In this document: positions 34,211 through 42,900 of the stretch, piece after piece | How positions within the stretch are numbered: the stretch's first letter is position 1 | Layout of the letters: each line of letters opens with the position of its first letter | Origin: Rhizobium mesoamericanum STM3625 | GTDB lineage: Bacteria > Pseudomonadota > Alphaproteobacteria > Rhizobiales > Rhizobiaceae | DNA length: 64,000 bases | Assembly: GCF_000312665.1 (NCBI RefSeq) | Contig: NZ_HF536772.1 | Location: 1,588,867 to 1,652,866 of the forward strand | Reading direction: 5' to 3' | The notes under the pieces: model-generated | Told to the model about the DNA's origin: nothing | Databases searched by the model: none | Seen by the model: only the letters and a program-made list of their open reading frames with translations | Position numbers and translations under genes: made by a program

Positions 34211-34729
34211 GTGGCGGAGGCTCTCATCGCAAGCGAAGCCGATATTAGAAGCGGCCTGGCAGACAATCTGTTGCGGCTGTGGCGCTATGGCCTTGTGCTT
34301 TCGCATCGCCGCGATGTTGCCGACGATCTCGTGCAACAGACCTGCGTTCGCGCACTTGAACGCGTGGAGCAGTTCGAGATCGGAACGCGACTCGACCGCT
34401 GGCTGTTTTCGATCCTGCATTCCATCTGGTTGAATGAGATCCGGTCGCAACGCGTGCGTCTTGGTCGGGGCTTTGTCGATGCAGACGACGCCTTGGTCGT
34501 CGATGGCGCCCGCGACACGGAGACGCATGTCATGGCAAACCAGGTTTTGCGGTTGGTCAATGCTCTGCCTGATGCGCAGCGGGCGGCCGTTTTTCTCGCC
34601 TACGTGGAGGGTCTTTCCTACAAGGAGGTGGCGAGCGTATTGGATATCCCGATTGGAACCGTGATGAGCCGCCTTGCTGCCGCGCGTGCCAAGATCGCAG
34701 CGAGCGTCTCGGAAGAGGGGGGCACATGA
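34211..34729 (+). CDS. ECF-type RNA polymerase sigma factor
   Basis: A 172-residue sigma70-family protein. Region 2 is readable at ~20-85 (LWRYGLVLSHRRDVADDLVQQTCVRALERVEQF ... LDRWLFSILHSIWLNEIRS). Region 4 follows near 115-165 (LPDAQRAAVFLAYVEGLSYKEVASVLDIPIGTVMSRLAAAR). GTG 34211 has AAGGA seven bases upstream; an ATG at 34124 is an alternative. A 9-bp inverted repeat (CCAAAGCCG at 34169, CGGCTTTGG at 34191) lies before the GTG. The next gene overlaps by four bases and encodes its anti-sigma factor. Confidence 0.85.
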   Translation: MAEALIASEADIRSGLADNLLRLWRYGLVLSHRRDVADDLVQQTCVRALERVEQFEIGTRLDRWLFSILHSIWLNEIRSQRVRLGRGFVDADDALVVDGARDTETHVMANQVLRLVNALPDAQRAAVFLAYVEGLSYKEVASVLDIPIGTVMSRLAAARAKIAASVSEEGGT

Positions 34730-35511
34730 ACGACAAGAACCAAATCCCCTCCGATGAGGAATTGACGGCCTATATCGACGGTGAGCTGTCGGACACCGAG
34801 GTTTCGCGTATCGAGGCAATTCTCGGTTCGAACGAGCACGCAGCAGCAAGACTGGAGTTCCTGTCGCTGAGTGGCCTTCCGTTCCAGGAGGCATTCGAGC
34901 CGCTGCTTGGGGCAGCTCCGAAGGCGGCGCTTGATGCCATGGTCGGTACTATGCCGGCTGAGATAAAGCCGGTTTCCGCCCGCTCCGGCCGCCGCGGCTT
35001 CCTTGGTGCGCTTGCGGCCTGTCTTGTCGCGGGCATTGTGGCCGACCGGGCCTTCATTGGCATTCGCAACCGAGTTCATGCGCCTGATGAAAGTAGTGAA
35101 TGGCGCGCTGTCGTTGCCGAATACATCGCACTCTATACCGCCGATACCGTGGCCGGCCCGTCGCCTTCAAGCGAAGACCAGCTTGTCCAACTTGCCCGGC
35201 TCAACGACAAGCTTGGTCTGTCCTTGTCACCCGAAGCGTTGTCACTGCCGGGCGTCGAGTTCAAGCGCGCCCAATTGCTACAGTATGACGAAAGGCCGCT
35301 CGCCCAGATCGCCTATCTCGATCCGGAGGCAGGGCCGCTTGCGCTCTGCATCGTTCGCTCGGACGTCGGCACGAAAGAACCTGACGTTGAAGGCCGGCTC
35401 GGAATGAACGTCGTCTACTGGTCGAGCGCAACACATGCCTTCATGCTGATCGGCCGCATTCCGATCGATCGGATGCAGGAATTGGCAGAGGATGTGAGGA
35501 CGAGGGTCTAA
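34726..35511 (+). CDS. Membrane anti-sigma factor
   Basis: A 261-residue protein. The N-terminal cytoplasmic part (PSDEELTAYIDGELSDTEVSRIEAIL) is typical of anti-sigma factors; no zinc-binding HxxxCxxC is present. One membrane segment lies near 90-105 (FLGALAACLVAGIVAD). The rest is periplasmic and may sense the signal. Overlap with the sigma gene (ATGA) supports the pairing. Confidence 0.8.
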   Translation: MNDKNQIPSDEELTAYIDGELSDTEVSRIEAILGSNEHAAARLEFLSLSGLPFQEAFEPLLGAAPKAALDAMVGTMPAEIKPVSARSGRRGFLGALAACLVAGIVADRAFIGIRNRVHAPDESSEWRAVVAEYIALYTADTVAGPSPSSEDQLVQLARLNDKLGLSLSPEALSLPGVEFKRAQLLQYDERPLAQIAYLDPEAGPLALCIVRSDVGTKEPDVEGRLGMNVVYWSSATHAFMLIGRIPIDRMQELAEDVRTRV

Positions 35512-35532
35512 GCGTGATGCGTGCAGAGAAAT

Positions 35533-35694
35533 TTGGCTGAGAAGCTTAGATTCTCGCACCCATTCCAAAGCTTAGTCAAATTTCCTTTGAATTCCCTCTT
35601 TTCCGATCACGGCCAGTCGTGGATGCCACCTTCGCGCCTGGATTGGCCCCAGTCAACGCATGCTTAGAGCGACAATAATTTCCGCTTCTGGACC
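35533..35694 (+). repeat. Interspersed repeat, copy 1
   Basis: The most diverged of three copies of a ~165-bp repeat. Shared blocks with copies 2 and 3 are TTGGCTG, AGATTCTC, CGTGGATGCCACCTT, CAGTCAAC and AATAATTTCCGCTT, in the same order and spacing. Confidence 0.6.
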
Positions 35695-35757
35695 CGAAGC
35701 GAGCCTTCGCTGCGATGGACGGGACTGTGCTTATCGAATGTAAGGGATAATCAAGAG

Positions 35758-35778
35758 TTGGCTGGGGAACCTGGATTC
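35758..35778 (+). other. 21-bp copy of the tRNA-Gln 3' end, putative att site
   Basis: These 21 bases are identical, in the same orientation, to 52502-52522, which covers the CCA end, acceptor stem and part of the T arm of tRNA-Gln. The pair defines the likely ends of a 16.7-kb island. The site also forms the 5' edge of repeat copy 2. Confidence 0.7.
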
Positions 35779-35924
35779 TCACATGAGTTCAATGGCTTAA
35801 CAAGATGGCCTTGAAATCCCCTCTGTTTTTCCGTCGCGAGCGACCGTGGATGCCACCTTTGTGACCTGGCTTTGGGCCTCAGTCAACAGGAGGGGTATAC
35901 CGGCAATAATTTCCGCTTTCGGGG
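35758..35924 (+). repeat. Interspersed repeat, copy 2
   Basis: Nearly identical to copy 3 in its core: 51 of 53 positions match in the block beginning CGCGAGCGACCGTGG (start ~35834). Its first 21 bases are the tRNA-Gln-derived sequence. Confidence 0.7.
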
Positions 35925-36228
35925 CGAAGTTGTTTTCTGGCCGTCACCTTGTTAACGACCGCTCATTCCCGTCATAGCTTTCATTCCTGCCGCGTCCCAG
36001 AAGTGGTCGCCTTGGTGAATCGGCGAGACGGCAAGTTTGCGCCAATGCAATCTTGAATCGAAGCCGCCACAATTCTCTTCCTTAGATTGAACGCGCTTCC
36101 ACCTCACGGTTCCACATTGGATGCCGCCTCGGCCAGGTGCCGAAAACGCGGCGGGTTCTCAGAAATCATTGTGTGGAAAAGCATCAGCCATCCTGGGATG
36201 CTTCGGCGATGCAGCCCATAGTTTGCCG

Positions 36229-39200
36229 ATGATCCAATGCCCTTTCTGCACCGCCGAACTGAGCCGCATCGCCTTTATGGACGATCAAGTCGTCGCCCTG
36301 TGGGACGCCTTCCCGGTATCGCCAGGACATTTACTCATCGTTCCACGACGGCATGCGGCGACATGGGACGATCTTTCATCGGACGAGAAGCAGGCAATCT
36401 GGCAGAACATCGACAGGGCAAAAATCGAGATCGAACGAAAGCATAAGTCGGATGGGTACAATGTCGGTTTCAATCTGGCTGAGGCTGCAGGACAAACGGT
36501 CTCCCATTTTCACCTGCACGTCATTCCGCGCTGCCTAGGTGACGTCGACGATCCGAGAGGCGGCGTCAGGCATGTTATCCCGCACAAAGGCAACTACCTA
36601 GCCCAGGAGGTGAGCAGCACCGAAGCGTTAAAGCGCTTGGTCACTGGCGGAAGTGACCACCTTCTGCCCCATCTCATCATGCATATGGACGAGGCGAACG
36701 CCTGCGACATCGCAGTAGCATTTCTGCTTGATAGCGGCGCCAGACTGATCGTCGAACATCTGAAAGATTTTCTGACCCGCGGTGGACGAGCCCGAATTCT
36801 CGTCGGCGACTACATGGACGTGACGGAGCCGATGGCTCTGCGGCGTCTGGCCGATCTCGACGGCGATCTGACGTTCCGGGTCTTCGAGGCTGCGGAGCAG
36901 GGATTTCACCTCAAGACCTATATCTTTTTATCGGGCAAGGAGGGCGTGGCATTCGTCGGCAGTTCCAACCTGTCAGAGGCGGCGCTGACCACATCCATCG
37001 AGTGGAACTACAAGGTCATTTCCAGCCACGACCGATCGGCCTTCCCCCAGATCACCAATGGCTTCGAAGACCTGTTCAATTCCTATAGCGCCGTCTCCGT
37101 CACGCCGGAGTGGATCGACCGCTATGAAAGCCGGAGGAATCCGCTAGGCTTCCAGGATGCTGGCTTAGCATACGAGCCGCCGCTGCCCCCTCCCGAACCC
37201 CACGCCATCCAACGGCAGGCCCTCGCAGCGCTCGAGCACACACGGCAGGACGGATTTACTGCGGGCCTTGTTGTGCTCGCTACCGGTCTTGGCAAGACTT
37301 GGCTGGCGGCCTTCGACAGCGATCGCCTCGAATATCGTCGTATCCTCTTCGTTGCCCACCGCGAAGAAATACTCAATCAAGCGATCGAGACATTTCGACG
37401 TGTGCGACCGACAGCTCGGATCGGAAGATTGGCAGGCGATTGCAAGGACACGGATGCCGATCTCCTTTTCGCCTCCGTTCAAACTCTCGGCAAGGTGAAC
37501 CAAATCAAGCAATTTCGAACGGACACCTTCGATTATATCGTCATCGATGAGTTCCATCACGCAGCAGCGACCACCTACCGACGCATCATCGATTACTTCG
37601 AACCAAAGTTCCTCCTCGGTCTGACGGCGACGCCCGAGCGGAGCGACGGAGCGGATCTCCTCGGTCTGTGCCAAGAGAACCTCGTCTTCCAGGCCGGTGT
37701 CCATCTGGGGATAGAAGCCGGGCATCTCTGCCCCTTTCATTACTTCGGCGTCCCGGACAATGTAGATTATCGAAACATCCCTTGGCGCAGCGCGCAGTTC
37801 GACATTACAGAACTCACCGCTGCTGTCGCCACAGAAACACGAGCGCAGAACGCGCTCGAACAGTACCGACTGCGCGGTGGGACGAAGTGTATCGGCTTCT
37901 GCTGCTCCCAGACACATGCCGATTTTATGGCCGACTTCTTCAACCGCCACGGCGTGCCCGCTGTCGCCGTCCATTCCGGCATAAACTCCGCACCTCGCGC
38001 TACGTCGCTGCAGAGACTGGAAGCGGGCGAACTCGAGGTAGTGTTTGCCGTCGACATGTTCAACGAAGGTGTCGATGTCCCAAGTATCGATACCGTGTTG
38101 ATGTTGCGGCCAACGGAATCGACTATAATCTGGTTGCAACAGCTCGGCCGCGGTTTGCGAAAGTCCGCAAACAAGAAGCGTCTCGTTGTCATCGATTATA
38201 TCGGCAACCATCGTATCTTCCTCACCAAGTTGCGTGCGATCGCCTCGATTGCGAATGTCGATGCGTCTTCTGGTGGCCATATCCGCGAGCTCCTGGAACG
38301 GCTGCGAGGCGATCAGATCAATCTGCCCACCGGTTGTGAGGTGACCTATGACCTCGAGGCACTCGACATACTGCGCATGCTGGTGAAACCAGCCAGCACC
38401 GAGAATGCACTGGAAGACTTTTACCGCGACTTCCTGGAGCGGCATGGCATCCGCCCAACAGCGTCAGAGGTTTTCCACTCAGGCAACAATCCAAGAAGCA
38501 GCAGCGAACGTTCCTGGCTTGGTTTCCTAGAACGCATGCGCGGGTTGGACGATCTGGAACGATCGACTTGGTTCGAGCATCGGGATTTCTTTAAGGAGAT
38601 GGAGAAGACCGAATTAACCCGAAGCTACAAGCTCGTGACGCTTCTCGCACTGTTCGATGAGGAGACCGTGCGGGACCGCTGTACCGTCGATGAGCTCGTC
38701 GAGCGCGTCGCGCAGTTGGCCTCTCGAGTCCATAAGCTTCAGCAGGATTTCTCTGTCGATCTCGCGGATCGGAAAGCGCTCAGATCGCTCGTGTTAAGGT
38801 TTCCGATCGATGTCCTGACGAAGCTGCGGGATAGCGAGGGCGCTCCGTATTTTGACTTGCGAGAAGATCAATTCGGCTCAGTCAAAGTTCCACGGGATAG
38901 GGCGACGTTTAGCCAACTTCTGCGGGAAATCCTCGATTGGCGTCTTGCGCAATATTTGAGCAGAAGCGGTGTTCCCAACGAGCCGGCTGAAGTTGTTTGC
39001 CGCGTCGCCCGAAACACGAGCGGACAACCTATCTTATTCCTCCCGACGACGTCGGGCGCAGGGCGGCTGCCGGAAGGTCCCCTGGACGTTATCGTAGACG
39101 ATCAGCCGATGGAGGCTACTGTTGCCAAGATCGCAATTAACGTTGTGCGGAGAGCCGACGATTCCTCCAACCGCTTGTCCACCATTCTTCGCGGATGGTT

Positions 39201-39747
39201 CGGCGACGAAGCCGGACTTCCGGGCAAAGGCGATCGTGTCCGATTCCGATTCCAGAGCGATGTCTGGCGCATGGAGCCGCTGGGTGTGCAGGCCCAGGCG
39301 CAGGCAGGCCTTCGGGTTTGGGAACGCTATTCGCGCGAGGCTATTCCTCCAGCTTTCGGGCTAACCTTCGATCAGGCGACGTGGAATGCTGGTTTTGTGC
39401 CAAAACCGCCTCACATCTTTCTGCTCGTCACCTTGGAGAAGGAGGGGATGATGGACGAGCACCGCTATGCTGATCACTTTACCTCAGCCACGGAATTCTC
39501 ATGGCAAAGTCAGAATAGGACCAAGCAACAATCGAAGCATGGCGAGATGATCCGTGACCATCATGCCCTGGGTTTTCACGTCCACTTGCTCGTCCGAAAG
39601 ACGAAGAAGATCGGACCCAAGCCGGCACCATTCATCTACTGTGGCGAAGTGGATTTCGAAACTTGGACAGGCGAGATGCCGATTACCGTGACATGGCGAC
39701 TACGTGAGGCGGTGCCGTCGACCCTTCTGTCACAACTAAAGATCTGA
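36229..39747 (+). CDS. HIT - PLD-nuclease - SF2 helicase fusion with DUF3427-like C-terminus
   Basis: A 1172-residue multidomain protein. Residues 1-110 are a HIT nucleotide-hydrolase domain (CPFC near the start, VSPGHLLIVPRRH, catalytic SHFHLHVIPR ~92). Residues ~150-300 form a phospholipase-D-like nuclease module (HLKTYIF, VGSSNLSEAAL). Residues ~325-720 are an SF2 helicase (ATGLGKT ~350, DEFHH ~439, TATPER, motif VI QQLGRGLRKS ~637). The C-terminal ~200 residues (HFTSATEFSWQSQNRT, FHVHLLVRKTKK) resemble DUF3427-type ends of PLD-helicases. The frame is open from 36121, but the HIT domain begins at ATG 36229, which I chose although no strong ribosome site is visible. Such nuclease-helicases occur in restriction and phage-defence loci; that role is inference. 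Confidence 0.85.
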   Translation: MIQCPFCTAELSRIAFMDDQVVALWDAFPVSPGHLLIVPRRHAATWDDLSSDEKQAIWQNIDRAKIEIERKHKSDGYNVGFNLAEAAGQTVSHFHLHVIPRCLGDVDDPRGGVRHVIPHKGNYLAQEVSSTEALKRLVTGGSDHLLPHLIMHMDEANACDIAVAFLLDSGARLIVEHLKDFLTRGGRARILVGDYMDVTEPMALRRLADLDGDLTFRVFEAAEQGFHLKTYIFLSGKEGVAFVGSSNLSEAALTTSIEWNYKVISSHDRSAFPQITNGFEDLFNSYSAVSVTPEWIDRYESRRNPLGFQDAGLAYEPPLPPPEPHAIQRQALAALEHTRQDGFTAGLVVLATGLGKTWLAAFDSDRLEYRRILFVAHREEILNQAIETFRRVRPTARIGRLAGDCKDTDADLLFASVQTLGKVNQIKQFRTDTFDYIVIDEFHHAAATTYRRIIDYFEPKFLLGLTATPERSDGADLLGLCQENLVFQAGVHLGIEAGHLCPFHYFGVPDNVDYRNIPWRSAQFDITELTAAVATETRAQNALEQYRLRGGTKCIGFCCSQTHADFMADFFNRHGVPAVAVHSGINSAPRATSLQRLEAGELEVVFAVDMFNEGVDVPSIDTVLMLRPTESTIIWLQQLGRGLRKSANKKRLVVIDYIGNHRIFLTKLRAIASIANVDASSGGHIRELLERLRGDQINLPTGCEVTYDLEALDILRMLVKPASTENALEDFYRDFLERHGIRPTASEVFHSGNNPRSSSERSWLGFLERMRGLDDLERSTWFEHRDFFKEMEKTELTRSYKLVTLLALFDEETVRDRCTVDELVERVAQLASRVHKLQQDFSVDLADRKALRSLVLRFPIDVLTKLRDSEGAPYFDLREDQFGSVKVPRDRATFSQLLREILDWRLAQYLSRSGVPNEPAEVVCRVARNTSGQPILFLPTTSGAGRLPEGPLDVIVDDQPMEATVAKIAINVVRRADDSSNRLSTILRGWFGDEAGLPGKGDRVRFRFQSDVWRMEPLGVQAQAQAGLRVWERYSREAIPPAFGLTFDQATWNAGFVPKPPHIFLLVTLEKEGMMDEHRYADHFTSATEFSWQSQNRTKQQSKHGEMIRDHHALGFHVHLLVRKTKKIGPKPAPFIYCGEVDFETWTGEMPITVTWRLREAVPSTLLSQLKI

Positions 39748-39915
39748 ACTATTGGCGCTGTGTGCCCTAGGTCGCAGCGTATAGGTCGCATCATAGAAAT
39801 GAGCTAGATAGGTGGCGATCCGGCAAAATTCTTGTGTAGCACAAGTTGAACGTTGACCTTTCGCCAAACGCACGACCATGATCGCTCATCGTTTCATCAC
39901 GTGAATGAAAACTTG

Positions 39916-42900
39916 ATGCATCTGGCTGAGCCTTTCCAACTCTTTCTGCAGCGTTGCGTTTCGATCGACCTGGAAGTTGATCCTGCAACCGCAAGCATCT
40001 TTGCTTTTGCGGCGGTGCGCGATAATGCTCGCCCCCCGATCTTGGCAAAAAAACGCGATCTCGTGATAGCGCTCGACCGCCTGGAAGCAGAAGCAACCGG
40101 GGGCGTGCATCTGCTCGGCCACAACATATTTCGGCATGACTTGCCTCATCTGTTCGCGGTGCGCCCTGGGTTAGCGAATGTTTTGCGATCACCGATAGAC
40201 ACTCTATGGCTCAATCCGCTCGCATTTCCGCGCAATCCCTACCACCACCTGGTCAAGCATTACCATGACGGGCGTCTGCAAGCGGGTCATGTCAACGATC
40301 CTGAACTTGATGCGCGACTGGTGTTTCAGGTGCTGCGCAATCAATTGACGGCTTTGACACAGCAGAACGCCGACCAGCCCGATGCCGTTGCAGCCTTTCA
40401 TTTCCTTACTACGAGAATGGAGAACCAAGGCGGGTTTGACGCGGTGTTTCGGGAGGTTCGCGGAGCTCCCACGCCCGATCCTCTAGTGGCAAAAGAAGCG
40501 ATTTTCCGGCTTCTTGCGGGGCGGGCCTGCGAGAAGCGGGTTGAGCAGACGCTGAACCGCCTTTCGAACCCGCAGCTCGGTTGGCCGATGGCCTATGCTT
40601 TGTCCTGGATCCTGGTCGCGGGCGGAGATTCCGTCATGCCGCCTTGGGTGCGGGCGCAGTTCCGCGAGGCTGCACTGATCGTGCGGCACCTTCGCGACGC
40701 CAACTGCAAAAGCCCGGATTGCACCTGGTGTAGTGAAAAGAACAACCCGGTCCGCGCGCTGTCACGCTGGTTCGGGTTCGATGCTTTCCGCGCGGAGCCC
40801 GTGGATGATATGGGCCGCCCCCTGCAGGAGCGGATCGTCGATGAGACGATGCGCGGGTCGAGCGTCCTCGGCATTCTGCCGACTGGCACAGGCAAATCGG
40901 TCTGTTATCAGATCCCCGCCCTGTCGAAGTTCGACAAGACCGGAGCGCTGACAGTGGTGATCTCGCCGCTGGTCGCGTTGATGGCTGATCAGGTGCAGGG
41001 CATGGCGCGGGCAGGGATATCCTCTGCCGTGACCGTTAATGGCATGCTTTCGATGCCCGAGCGGCAGGATGCACTGGACCGTGTCCGCATGGGAGAGGCC
41101 GCAATGCTGCTGATCTCACCCGAGCAATTGCGCAGCAACTCGGTCCGGTCGGTTCTGGCACAGCGTGAGATCGGCCTCTGGGTGCTGGACGAAGCGCATT
41201 GTGTGTCGAAATGGGGACACGATTTCCGGCCTGATTACCGCTATGTCAGTCGCTTCATCAAGGAATCCTCGGGCGATGACGCGCCTGCCCAGGTCCTGTG
41301 CTTGACCGCCACCGCCAAACCCGAAGTGGTGCGGGACATCCGAGAGCATTTCAAGTCACGGCTCGGATGCGACCTTTTGCTGCTGGACGGTGGCGCAGCG
41401 CGCACCAATCTCAGCTTCGAGGTCCGGCCGACGCAGCGCGGCACCAAGCTGGCCGACATCCTTGATGTGATCGAGACCAAGCTACCACAGGAGGACGCTT
41501 CGGGTGCCGTTGTCTATTGCGCCACCCGCAGCGAGACACAGCGAGTGGCCGAGTTCCTCAAGCAGCAAGGCCTGTCGGCGGAACGGTTCCACGCCGGGTT
41601 GACGTCCGAGGAGAAGCGCGACATTCAGGAACGATTTCGCAACGGCGAACTGCGAATTATTGCTGCGACCAATGCATTCGGCATGGGGATCGACAAACCC
41701 GACATCCGACTGGTGGTCCATGGCGACATTCCCGGATCACTGGAGAACTACCTTCAGGAAGCCGGGCGAGCGGGCCGCGACCGCGCCCATGCCAAGTGCG
41801 TGCTGCTCTTTGCCGAAGAGGACGTCGAGCGCCAGTTCTCGCTTTCGGCTCGCTCGCGCCTAGCCCGACACGAAATCGGCGCGATCCTCAAGGCCCTGCG
41901 GCGCCTTGACGAGCGGACGAAAAAGACCGGCACCGTGGTTGCTACCTCGGGCGAAGTCGTGCGAGCTGAACGCGATCAGGAATTCGAGCGCGACAGCAGC
42001 ACCGACGACACCAGGGTGAAGACCGCGGTGTCCTGGCTGGAAGAGGCCACGCTGCTGAGCCGCGAGGAGAACAAGGTTCAGGTCTTTCCCTCATCTCTCA
42101 GGATCCGCAACCTGGAAGAAGTCGAGGCCATCCTGGCCAGAGCAGCGATCACTGGCACCCGCCGCAAGCAGCTTCTGGATATCACACGCCACTTGGTGAA
42201 CGCGCCGCCCGATCAGGGCATATCCACCGACGAGCTCGCCGGGGTTAGCGGATTGACAGGGGGTATGCTGAACAAGGCGCTGGCCGACCTCGAGGCGCTC
42301 GGGATCGCTCGCAACGACGTCGTGGTCACTATCTTTGTCCATGTTGCAGTAGACGGTCATTCGCAGCAGCGTTTGGCGCAGGCCGCGCGGCTTGAAACGG
42401 CGCTGATCGCCCTGATGCGTGAGGCAGCCCCCGATGCCGAAGGTGCTGAAGGCATTCCCCTGCATCTGGCCGAGACCTGTCAGGCGCTCCGCAATCAGGG
42501 GCACAGCGCAGTGCGACCCGACATCGTGGAAAAGCTGCTGCGCAGCATGGGCCGAGACGGGCGCGATCAGGATGGTGGCAAGGGCAATCTGCGGCTGCGC
42601 AAGGCTTCGCGCAACACGTTGATGGTCACGTTGCAACGGTCCTGGCAGGCATTGGAACAGACGGCAAACCTGCGGCGGCAGGGTGCGGAGCTGCTGCTAG
42701 GGCACCTTCTTGGCAGGTTGCCAAAGGGCAGCCGCGGCAAGGATATCCAGGTCGAAACTACGATGGGTGATCTGCTCGCCACCTTGACTGGAGACGCGCT
42801 ACTGCGCGGCAGTGGCATTCAGGACATGACAAAACTGATAGAGCGCGGACTTCTGTGGCTGCACGAGCAGGAGGTGGTAACGCTGGGCAAAGGGCTGACG

